Shown here piece by piece: positions 7,824-14,739 of a stretch of DNA of 36,631 nucleotides; positions within the stretch are counted from its first letter, which is position 1; the number at the start of each line of letters is the position of its first letter. Source of the DNA: Solirubrobacterales bacterium 67-14 (GTDB lineage: Bacteria; Actinomycetota; Thermoleophilia; Solirubrobacterales; 70-9); the NCBI GenBank assembly GCA_001897355.1, contig MKST01000002.1, positions 426,962-463,592 of the forward strand. The letters are read 5' to 3'. The position numbers were made by a program, and so were the translations under genes. Under the pieces are notes generated by a model, which saw nothing but the letters and a program-made list of their open reading frames with translations, did no database searches and had not been told where the DNA came from.

Positions 7824-8576
7824 TTGATCTACGCGGTTGCCAACCAGAAGGGTGGGGTCGGCAAGACCACGACCGCGGTCAATCTCGGTGCTGCCTTCGC
7901 CCGGATGGGCCGGAGGGTGTTGGTGGTCGACCTCGACCAGCAGGCCAACGCGACGGTCGCCTTCGGGCTGGACAAGACCGATCTGCCGACCACCTACGAG
8001 GTATTGAGCGGCGAGGTCACGGTGGCCGAAGCCGCCCTGCCGGCCGGCCCGGAAAACGTCTGGCTGGCTCCGGCCAGCCGTGACCTGGCCGGGGCGGTGG
8101 TCGAACTGCCCCAGCTCGAGAACCCCAATACGCGCCTGACCGAGCAGCTTGGTCCGCTCGACGACCACTTCGATGTGGTGCTGATCGACTGCCCGCCCGC
8201 CCTCGGCCCGATCACGGTCAATGCTCTGGTTGCCTCCGACCGGGTGATCATCCCGGTCCAGGCCGAGTACCTGGCCCTCGAAGGCCTGGTCGAATTCCTC
8301 GACACGATCAAGATGGTCCGACAGCAGCTCAACCCCTCCCTTGAGTTGGGCGGGATCCTCGTCACCATGCATGACGAAAGGACCCGTCTGGCCCAGCAGG
8401 TCGAGGCGGAACTGCGCGACCACTTCTCGGAGACGGTCTTCCGCACGGTCATCCCGCGCACCGTCCGGGTGGCGGAAGCGCCAAGCTATGGCATTCCCGT
8501 GACCGATTATTCGCCAACATCACGTGGCTCCGAGGCCTACCTGGCTCTCGCCGACGAGGTGAGTGCCCGTGGCTGA
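7824..8576 (+). CDS. parA: Chromosome-partitioning ATPase ParA
   Basis: ParA is the Walker-type ATPase that moves ParB-parS complexes during chromosome segregation. The 250-residue protein begins with the deviant Walker A KGGVGKTTT (residues 9-17), followed by LVVDLDQQANAT and the Walker B-like VVLIDCPPALG. Length and order fit chromosomal (Soj-type) ParA. The TTG start at 7824 is supported by GGAGG 7 nt upstream. Its stop lies inside the start of parB, so the two genes are coupled. Confidence 0.95.
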   Translation: MIYAVANQKGGVGKTTTAVNLGAAFARMGRRVLVVDLDQQANATVAFGLDKTDLPTTYEVLSGEVTVAEAALPAGPENVWLAPASRDLAGAVVELPQLENPNTRLTEQLGPLDDHFDVVLIDCPPALGPITVNALVASDRVIIPVQAEYLALEGLVEFLDTIKMVRQQLNPSLELGGILVTMHDERTRLAQQVEAELRDHFSETVFRTVIPRTVRVAEAPSYGIPVTDYSPTSRGSEAYLALADEVSARG

Positions 8577-9417
8577 GAAGCGCGGGCTGGGCAAGGGGCT
8601 CGGCGCGATCCTGCCGGAGAGCGCGACCGGCCCGGACATGCGGGAGTTGCCGGTCAAATCGATCGACCGCAACCCCGAGCAGCCCCGGACCAACTTCTCG
8701 CAGGCGGCCCTCGAGGCACTCTCCGAATCGATCAAGGCCAGCGGAGTGGTCCAACCACTCATCGTGAGGCCGGCCGGCCGGGGCAAGTACGAGATCATCG
8801 CCGGCGAACGCCGCTGGCGGGCGGCCCAGATGGCCGGGGTCGAAAAGGTGCCGGTGGTGATCCGCGACTCGGACGAAGCCGACCGGCTCGAGGTCGCGCT
8901 GATCGAGAACATGGTCCGGGAGAACCTGAACCCGGTGGAAGAGGCGAAGGCCTGTGCCGCCCTGGTCGAGGATCTCGGCCTGAGCAAGGAAGAGCTCGGC
9001 AAGCGGGTCGGCCGCAGCCGCCCCCAGATCTCCAACCTGATCCGCCTGCTCGACCTGCCCGACGACGTACTGGAGATGCTCGAGGGGGGTGAGCTCTCCG
9101 AGGGTCACGGCCGGGCGATCCTCCAGGTGCCCGACCACGCCGACCGCCGCAAGCTCGCCAAGCAGGCCAGGAAGGAAGCCTGGTCGGTCCGTCAGACCGA
9201 AGCCGGTGCCCGGGCGATGGCCGAAGCACCGAAGAAAGGGCGGAGCAAGCGAGGCCTTTCGGCCGAGGAGACCGAAGCGATCGCCGCCGCGACCGAACGG
9301 CTCGAAACCGGCCTCGACCGGCCGGTCAAGATCAAGCCGAAGGGCAAGGGGCTGGTGGTCGAGATCGAACTCGAAGACCTGGCCCAGGCGATCGAGATCG
9401 CCAAGCGTCTCGCGTAG
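8569..9417 (+). CDS. parB: Chromosome-partitioning protein ParB
   Basis: ParB binds parS and spreads as a CTP-dependent clamp. The 282-residue protein begins with the conserved KRGLGKGLGAILPE, has the CTP-binding motifs GERRWRA (79-85) and ENMVRENLNPVEEA (113-126), a helix-turn-helix around residues 139-160 (RSRPQISNLIRLL), and a C-terminal dimerisation region. I chose GTG 8569 over GTG 8563 because GAGGTGA at 8556-8562 then has 6-nt spacing. It overlaps the parA stop by 8 nt. A candidate target parS is at 5417. Confidence 0.95.
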   Translation: MAEKRGLGKGLGAILPESATGPDMRELPVKSIDRNPEQPRTNFSQAALEALSESIKASGVVQPLIVRPAGRGKYEIIAGERRWRAAQMAGVEKVPVVIRDSDEADRLEVALIENMVRENLNPVEEAKACAALVEDLGLSKEELGKRVGRSRPQISNLIRLLDLPDDVLEMLEGGELSEGHGRAILQVPDHADRRKLAKQARKEAWSVRQTEAGARAMAEAPKKGRSKRGLSAEETEAIAAATERLETGLDRPVKIKPKGKGLVVEIELEDLAQAIEIAKRLA

Positions 9418-9427
9418 AGCGACGGCT

Positions 9428-9456
9428 ACCGGTGATCCGTACAACGGGTGACCGGT
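9428..9456. terminator. Hairpin after parB, possible terminator
   Basis: Two 13-nt arms (9428-9440 and 9444-9456), each with ACCGGT at the outer end, pair at 11 of 13 positions around a 3-nt loop. No T-run follows, so if it terminates it is not a classical intrinsic terminator. Confidence 0.35.
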
Positions 9457-9485
9457 GCCTGACGACGCCCGGAAACCCGCGCAGT

Positions 9486-9491
9486 TAGAAT
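9486..9491 (+). promoter_or_regulatory. -10 element of tRNA-Ile
   Basis: TAGAAT lies 14 nt before the mature tRNA 5' end, leaving a short leader for RNase P to remove. No convincing -35 is seen. Confidence 0.4.
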
Positions 9492-9505
9492 CCTCGGTCC
9501 CTCGA

Positions 9506-9579
<74 letters not shown>

Positions 9580-9618
9580 TGCCCGGCCCACCACTCAAGC
9601 CCGATTATCCTTCCCGGC

Positions 9619-11160
9619 ATGAGCGAGTTTGGTGCGGCGATTGCGGCGGGGTATCAGGTCGAGGGTGAATCGATCGATCTGGGCCGGGGGGTTCTGAACG
9701 GGGAGGTCGACCTCGAGGCGGTGGTCCGCTATCCGCTGAAGACGATGAACCGGCACGGGCTGGTCGCCGGCGCCACCGGCACCGGCAAGACCCGGACCCT
9801 GCAGGGCATGGCCGAGCAGCTCTCGAGTGCCGGCATCCCCGTCTTCGCGGCCGACGTCAAGGGCGACCTGACCGGGTTGATGAACCCGGCCCCGGCCGAT
9901 GGTCCCGGAGCCAAGCGCAACGCCGAGCTCGGCATCGACGCATCCCCCGCCGGCTTCCCGGTCGAGTTCCTCTCGATCGGCGGGATCGGCCCCGGCGTCC
10001 CGGTCCGCTCTACCGTCTCCGACTTCGGCCCGCTGCTCATGGCCAAGGTCCTCGGCGCCAACGAGGTGCAGGAATCGAGCCTCAGCCTGGTCTTCCACTA
10101 CGCCGACCAGAAGTCGCTGCCGCTGCTCGACCTCTCTGACCTGCGCGCCCTGCTCACCTTCCTCGACTCGGCCGAAGGCAAGGCAGAGCTGGAGGGAATC
10201 GGCGGACTCAGCAAAGCCACCGTGGGGGTGCTTCTCCGCAACCTGGTCGCCCTGGAAACCGGCGGTGGCAACGAGTTCTTCGGTGAGCCGCAGTTCGAGA
10301 TCACCGACCTGATCCGCACCGACCCACAAGGCCACGGCATCATCAGCTGCCTCGAGCTGGCCGCCGTCCAGGACAAGCCGAGGCTCTTCTCGACCGTGCT
10401 GATGTGGCTGGTCGGCGAGCTCTTCGAGCAGCTGCCCGAGGTCGGTGACCTCGACAAGCCGAAGCTGGTCTTCTTCTTCGACGAGGCCCATCTGCTGTTC
10501 GCCGACGCCAGCAAGGCCTTCCTCGAGTCGATCGTGCAGACCGTCCGCCTGATCCGTTCGAAGGGGGTGGGCATCTACTTCGTCACCCAGTCTCCCAAGG
10601 ACATCCCGGCCGACGTGCTCGGCCAGCTCGGCGGCCGGGTCCAGCACGCACTTCGCGCCTTCACGCCCGATGACGAGAAAGCCCTTTCGGCGGCGGTCAA
10701 GACCTACCCGAAATCCGACTTCTATGACCTCAAGGAAACCCTGACCCAGCTCGGGACCGGCGAAGCCGTGGTCACCATCCTCAACGAAAAGGGCGTCCCG
10801 ACCCCGGTCGTCGCCAGCCGCCTGCCCGGCCCGTGCGCCTCGATGGACTCGGCCGGGGACGTGACCGCGGTCGCCTCGGCTTCCCCGCTGTTCACCAAGT
10901 ACGGAACCCGGGTCGACAACCAGAGTGCCCGTGAGATGCTGGCCGCCCGGGTCGAGGAGAAAGTCGACCAGGCCGCCGAGGAAGGCGCGCCGGCGGCCGA
11001 GCCCAAGGTGTCGAAGAAGCCCGGCAAGAAAGCGGAAGAGTCGGCCGGGGCGTTGGCCGGCGGGGCCGAAGCGCTGGGGAAGGTGCTGAACAGTCGCGAA
11101 GGAAAGAAGCTCCAGCGCAACCTGGTTCGCAACGTGCTCGGCATGCTGACCAAGAAGTAG
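9619..11160 (+). CDS. DUF853 / HerA-like P-loop ATPase
   Basis: This 513-residue protein belongs to the DUF853 (YjgR) group of the HerA/FtsK ATPase superfamily. It shows Walker A GATGTGKT (51-58), the DVKGDLTGL segment typical of the family, Walker B LVFFFDEAHLLF (about residue 290) and the downstream VTQSPKDIPADVLGQLGGRVQHALRA-like region with a sensor arginine. The C-terminal 70 residues are Ala/Lys/Glu-rich. Its cellular role is not established. The ATG at 9619 is the family start; it has no Shine-Dalgarno, but TATCCT ends 7 nt upstream, suggesting leaderless expression. It lies 39 nt after tRNA-Ile. Confidence 0.9.
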   Translation: MSEFGAAIAAGYQVEGESIDLGRGVLNGEVDLEAVVRYPLKTMNRHGLVAGATGTGKTRTLQGMAEQLSSAGIPVFAADVKGDLTGLMNPAPADGPGAKRNAELGIDASPAGFPVEFLSIGGIGPGVPVRSTVSDFGPLLMAKVLGANEVQESSLSLVFHYADQKSLPLLDLSDLRALLTFLDSAEGKAELEGIGGLSKATVGVLLRNLVALETGGGNEFFGEPQFEITDLIRTDPQGHGIISCLELAAVQDKPRLFSTVLMWLVGELFEQLPEVGDLDKPKLVFFFDEAHLLFADASKAFLESIVQTVRLIRSKGVGIYFVTQSPKDIPADVLGQLGGRVQHALRAFTPDDEKALSAAVKTYPKSDFYDLKETLTQLGTGEAVVTILNEKGVPTPVVASRLPGPCASMDSAGDVTAVASASPLFTKYGTRVDNQSAREMLAARVEEKVDQAAEEGAPAAEPKVSKKPGKKAEESAGALAGGAEALGKVLNSREGKKLQRNLVRNVLGMLTKK

Positions 11161-11217
11161 CCGCCGCCGACACCGCTTTCATCCTGACGCGGCCGCGGGG
11201 CGGTGGCCCGCTCTACC

Positions 11218-11223
11218 TATAAT
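11218..11223 (+). promoter_or_regulatory. Consensus -10 element of the DUF151 gene
   Basis: A perfect TATAAT ends 9 nt before the ATG at 11233. The transcript would begin within about 2-3 nt of the start codon. A GAGG 4 nt from the ATG is too close to be a strong Shine-Dalgarno. Confidence 0.55.
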
Positions 11224-11232
11224 CGAGGTTCG

Positions 11233-11721
11233 ATGCGCGAAGTTCAGATCTACGGAGTCAGCTTCGACATGGTCGGCAAGCAACCGATCGTCCTCTTGAA
11301 GACGGTCGACGACAACCGCTACCTGCCGATCTGGATCGGGCACCCCGAAGCGGCCGCGATCCTGATGAAGCTCCAGGGCGCCGATACGCCGCGGCCGATG
11401 ACCCATGACCTGATGGTCGACATGCTCGACCAGGTCGAGACCAAGGTCGAACGGATCTCGGTCAACGAACTCCGCGACAACACCTTCTTCGCCACGATCA
11501 CCCTCTCGGTCTCCGGCACCGAGATCGAGATCGACTCCCGCCCCTCCGACGCGCTCGCCCTCGCGGTCCGGGTCCAAGCCCCCATCTTCGTCGCTGAGGA
11601 CGTGATCGAAGAGTCCTCGATCGAGTTCGACCAGGGCATCGAAGACAACGAGCAAGTCGTCGAAAAGTTCAAAGACTTCCTCGACGACGTCTCACCCGAG
11701 GACTTCCTCCAAGATTCCTGA
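11233..11721 (+). CDS. Bifunctional nuclease family protein (DUF151)
   Basis: The 162-residue protein matches the DUF151 family: PIVLLKTVDDNRYLPIWIG near residue 20, then EAAAI, the central DLMVDMLDQ, and the conserved SRPSDALALAVR (about residues 101-112). Some relatives have been reported as bifunctional nucleases; a role here is inference. The C-terminus is acidic. The ATG at 11233 is preferred over an upstream GTG because it matches the family start and lies just after a consensus -10. The gene stands alone between the DUF853 gene and a convergent ddl. Confidence 0.88.
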   Translation: MREVQIYGVSFDMVGKQPIVLLKTVDDNRYLPIWIGHPEAAAILMKLQGADTPRPMTHDLMVDMLDQVETKVERISVNELRDNTFFATITLSVSGTEIEIDSRPSDALALAVRVQAPIFVAEDVIEESSIEFDQGIEDNEQVVEKFKDFLDDVSPEDFLQDS

Positions 11722-11750
11722 CCTGGTGGTCACGCACCCGGTGGTCACGC
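11721..11750 (+). repeat. Two tandem 15-bp repeats after DUF151
   Basis: ACCTGGTGGTCACGC (11721-11735) is followed directly by ACCCGGTGGTCACGC (11736-11750), one mismatch. The pair lies immediately after the DUF151 stop codon and runs into the 5' arm of the next hairpin. Confidence 0.6.
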
Positions 11751-11847
11751 CGCGGGGTTGGGCAGGCATCACCGGGACGGAGCGAACGGGCGGCATTCAG
11801 CCGCCCTCCTCCTGAGTGTCCCGGAGACGCCTACCCAACCCCACGGC
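11749..11847. terminator. Nested 99-nt hairpin, likely transcript end structure
   Basis: Three stems are nested. Outer: 11749-11767 pairs with 11829-11847 at 17 of 19 positions. Middle: CCGGGAC (11772-11778) pairs with GTCCCGG (11818-11824). Inner: GGGCGGC (11788-11794) pairs with GCCGCCC (11800-11806) around the loop ATTCA. It lies between convergent genes and merges with repeat copy 1 at its 3' side. It could terminate both strands or be a stable RNA. Confidence 0.5.
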
Positions 11848-11988
11848 TACCCGAACCTAATCGGCTCGACTGCTCCTGCTGCCATGAGGGCAATCCAGTT
11901 CGTAGGCATCTCGGGGGTTCTGGTTTTTCCGACTGCGTAGTCCCGCACCAAGGAAAAAGCAGAACCCCCGAGGCCCAAAGCAACAGGC
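11839..11988 (+). repeat. Structured intergenic repeat, copy 1
   Basis: This element contains a 90-bp core (11899-11988) shared almost exactly with copies at 16406-16495 and 19460-19549. The core holds a 21-nt stem, 11910-11930 against 11952-11972, with one G-G mismatch, and a 21-nt loop that contains a mini-hairpin GACT-GCGT-AGTC. Here the stem pair is C11920-G11962, while the other copies have G-C. The gap 11722-12047 holds this element, the tandem repeats and the nested hairpin; I see no gene in it. Confidence 0.9.
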
Positions 11989-12047
11989 AGAACCGTCAAC
12001 CACCGAAGGAAAGGCAACAGGGCGAGTCGGACCCGCCCGACTTGCCG

Positions 12048-12968
12048 TTAAGCCGTGGCCAGGTCCAGGATTCGCTGGACCATGGCGTTGAAGTCGAGGC
12101 CGGCTGCTTCGGCGGCCTGAGGGAGGAGCGAGGTTTCGGTCAGGCCGGGGATCGCGTTTACCTCCAGCACCTGCGGCCCGTCCTCGGCCAGGATGATGTC
12201 GACCCGGGAGAAGCCCGAGCAGCCCAGGGCTTCGTAGGCGGCGAGGGCAACCCTTTCCACCTCGGCCGCGTCGCCGTCGGGCAGATCGGCGGGGCACTCG
12301 AAGCTGGCGCCGCCGATCTCGTAGCGGGCCGAGAAGTCATAGGTGTTGCTGTCGGTGGGGATCGCCTCGACCACCGGCAGTGCCTCGTCGCCCAGCACCG
12401 AGACGGCCAGCTCGCGGCCGCCGACCCAGGTCTCGAGCATTGCCCGCTCGTCGTAGCTCAGGGCGGTGATCAGCGCCCCCGGAATCTGCTCGAGCTGGGT
12501 CACCACCTTCACCCCGAGCGAGGAACCCTGCGAGGCCGGCTTGGCGACCAGCGGCAGCCCGACCCGTTTCACGGCCGACCCGAAGGTGGTGGCCGCTCCG
12601 AAATCACGGATCGCCGCCTCGGTGTAAGTCACCCAGTCCGGCGTCGGCAGGCCGTGCTCGCGCAGGGTGTACTTGGCGAGGCTCTTGTCCATGCAGCGGA
12701 TGCAGGCAGCGGTCCCAGGACCGGTGAAGGGGATGTCGAGCAGTTCGAGCAGGGCCTGCACCGTGCCGTCCTCGCCCTCGGTGCCGTGCAGGGCGATGAA
12801 GACGACGTCCGGGCGGTGCTTGTCCAGGTGCCCGACCAGGTCGGGCCCGAGATCGAGAACTTCGACCTCGTGGTCGAGGTCGAGCAGCGCCTCGGTCACC
12901 CGCTGGCCCGAGCGGATCGAAACGCCGCGCTCGAGCGAGCGCCCACCCTGAAGCAGCGCGACCTTCAC
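12048..12968 (-). CDS. ddl: D-alanine-D-alanine ligase (ATP-grasp)
   Basis: Ddl joins two D-alanines for peptidoglycan synthesis using ATP. The 306-residue protein has the N-terminal GGRSLERGVSIRSG with the substrate-binding E13, the motif LHGTEGEDGTVQALLELL, and the ATP-grasp core VAKPASQGSSLGV, ETWVGGRELAVSV and the metal-binding EVNAIPGLT. The first motif is ERGVS instead of the usual EHEVS, and CIRCMDKS replaces a normally small-residue segment, so the substrate is slightly open. The GTG start overlaps the aminotransferase stop (GTGA). Confidence 0.88.
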   Translation of the reverse strand: MKVALLQGGRSLERGVSIRSGQRVTEALLDLDHEVEVLDLGPDLVGHLDKHRPDVVFIALHGTEGEDGTVQALLELLDIPFTGPGTAACIRCMDKSLAKYTLREHGLPTPDWVTYTEAAIRDFGAATTFGSAVKRVGLPLVAKPASQGSSLGVKVVTQLEQIPGALITALSYDERAMLETWVGGRELAVSVLGDEALPVVEAIPTDSNTYDFSARYEIGGASFECPADLPDGDAAEVERVALAAYEALGCSGFSRVDIILAEDGPQVLEVNAIPGLTETSLLPQAAEAAGLDFNAMVQRILDLATA

Positions 12969-14284
12969 GATGGATCCTCCCGCTCTACAGGCGGCAACTT
13001 CATTTCATCCGTTGACGTCATCGTCTCGTAGAGCTTGAGCATCTCGCGGGCGACCTGGCCGATCCGGCGGATGCCTTCGATGATCTCGTCCTCCTTGACT
13101 CCGGAGAAGTTGAGCCTCATCGAGCTGGCGCCGCGACCGTCGACGTAGGCGTTCGGGCCGGGCACGAAGGCGACGTTGCGCGAAAGCGCCTTGGCCAGGA
13201 GATCTTCGGTGCTGAGCACATCGGGCATGGTCGCCCAGATGAAGAGGCCGCCCTGTGGCTTGTTCCAGGTCGCGCCGTGGGGGAAGTACTCGGCCATCGC
13301 GTTGATCATCACGTCGCGGCGGGTCCGGTAGATCGCGGTCAGCTCGTCGACGTACTCGCGCCAGCGGCCACTCTGGAAGAAGTGGCCGGCGAAGTCCTGG
13401 GTCAGGGTCGAGGTGCAGAGATCGGCCGCCTGCTTGCCGAGCACCACCTTCTCGCGGATCGGGGTCGGCGTGACCAGCCAGCCGATCCTCAGGCCGGCCG
13501 AAAGGATCTTCGAGAAGGTGCCGAGGTAGACGACGTAGTTGCCGCCGTCGAGGCTGTAGAGGGTGGGGAGCGGGTCGCCCTCGAAACGCAGCAGCCCGTA
13601 GGGGTTGTCCTCGACCACCAGGATCTCCTTCTCCCGGGCGATCTCGACCAGGCGCCGGCGCCGTTCCAGCGAAAGGGTGACCCCGCCGGGGTTCTGGAAG
13701 GTCGGGATCGAGTAGATGAACTTGGGCCGCTTGCCGTCCGCTTCCAGGGTGTCGATCGTCGCTTCGAGCAGGTCCATCCGCATGCCGTCGGCGTCCATCT
13801 CGATCTGCCGCACATCGGCCTCATACGAACAGAAGGTGGGAATCGCCCCCGGATAGGTCGGCGCGTCACAGATGATCACGTCGCCCGGATCGATCAGGGT
13901 CTTGGTGATCAGGTCGATGCCCTGCTGGCCGCCGGTGGTGACGGTGACGTCGATCGCGTCGACCCGGGTTCCCTCGGCCGCCATCACCTCGACGATCTGC
14001 TCGCGAACCAGCATCGAACCCTCGGTCGGCCCGTACTGCAGCACCTCGGCGACCGCCGTCTTCTCGATTCGGGTCATCTCGGCCGCGAAGGCCTCCGGCG
14101 GAAAGGTCGAGGTGTCGGGCAGCCCGCCGGCCAGGGAGATCACTTCGGGTCGGGCGGTTATCTCCATCATGTCCCGCATCGCAGAGGAGCGCATCACCCG
14201 GGTCCGCTTGGCGAACAGCGAGGCGTAACGCTCGAGGTCTTTGGCCCGGGTCTGCTGCCGTCGGGGAGGTGGTGAGGCCGCCAT
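12965..14284 (-). CDS. PLP-dependent class I/II aminotransferase
   Basis: The 439-residue protein is a fold-type I aminotransferase of the LysN/MocR-like group (2-aminoadipate or aromatic/branched substrates are typical). Visible are SLAGGLPD near the N-terminus, LQYGPTEG, N198 in TFQNPGG, D226 and Y229 in VVEDNPYG, the PLP-binding K259 in GTFSKILSAGLRIGW, and the C-terminal MRLNFSG. There is no fused DNA-binding domain. The ATG at 14284 lacks a clear Shine-Dalgarno; CAGAAT ends 6 nt before it. It is coupled to ddl, which might point to amino-acid supply for the wall, but the substrate cannot be read from the sequence. Confidence 0.88.
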   Translation of the reverse strand: MAASPPPRRQQTRAKDLERYASLFAKRTRVMRSSAMRDMMEITARPEVISLAGGLPDTSTFPPEAFAAEMTRIEKTAVAEVLQYGPTEGSMLVREQIVEVMAAEGTRVDAIDVTVTTGGQQGIDLITKTLIDPGDVIICDAPTYPGAIPTFCSYEADVRQIEMDADGMRMDLLEATIDTLEADGKRPKFIYSIPTFQNPGGVTLSLERRRRLVEIAREKEILVVEDNPYGLLRFEGDPLPTLYSLDGGNYVVYLGTFSKILSAGLRIGWLVTPTPIREKVVLGKQAADLCTSTLTQDFAGHFFQSGRWREYVDELTAIYRTRRDVMINAMAEYFPHGATWNKPQGGLFIWATMPDVLSTEDLLAKALSRNVAFVPGPNAYVDGRGASSMRLNFSGVKEDEIIEGIRRIGQVAREMLKLYETMTSTDEMKLPPVEREDPS

Positions 14285-14730
14285 CCTTCTATTCTGCCGG
14301 TATCGACACTTTCGCGACAATTTGCCTCGGCGCCGGAATCGGCATTGCCACCGGGATGATCGCCGGGACCACCGGCCTCGAAGGCTCGGCCCGCGGCCGT
14401 ATGGCCATTCTCGCCGGCATCATCGGCGCGGTGCTCGGCTACCTCGGTGCTTCGGTGCTCGACGGCACCAGCCTCATCGGTCTCCTGGTCGGCGCGATCG
14501 CCGCCGTCTTTTCCACCGCCGTGGTTTCCGACGTGATCGCCGGCGCCCAACGCCGCGGCGGCACCGCGGCCCTGGCCGTGATCAGCGTCTTCCTTGCCCT
14601 GTTGATCGCGATCATCTGCCTGATCGTGCCCTACTTCGCGATCCTCCCGGCCGGCTTCCTCATCTATCTCGCCTGGCGCCGCCGCCAGCAGGCCGATCGC
14701 AAGCACGCCGGCCTCCGCATCCTGCGCTAG
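14269..14730 (+). CDS. Small multi-spanning membrane protein, unknown function
   Basis: I do not recognise this family. The 153-residue frame encodes four to five hydrophobic helices (about residues 14-32, 43-62, 66-90 and a long one at 98-132), with a basic tail ending in RRRQQADRKHAGLRILR. The start is uncertain. GTG 14269 or 14272 would overlap the divergent aminotransferase start by about 15 nt; a later start at the ATG encoding MIAGTTG would lose part of helix 1. It ends 9 nt before the phosphodiesterase gene, so the two are probably one operon. Confidence 0.65.
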   Translation: MVRPPSFYSAGIDTFATICLGAGIGIATGMIAGTTGLEGSARGRMAILAGIIGAVLGYLGASVLDGTSLIGLLVGAIAAVFSTAVVSDVIAGAQRRGGTAALAVISVFLALLIAIICLIVPYFAILPAGFLIYLAWRRRQQADRKHAGLRILR

Positions 14731-14739
14731 GCGCCCGCC

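Noticed and set aside
9595-10647. Long antisense open frame of 350 codons opposite the DUF853 gene
   Set aside because: High GC leaves long open frames on the reverse strand. The plus-strand frame has clear ATPase motifs; the antisense product has none and is low complexity.
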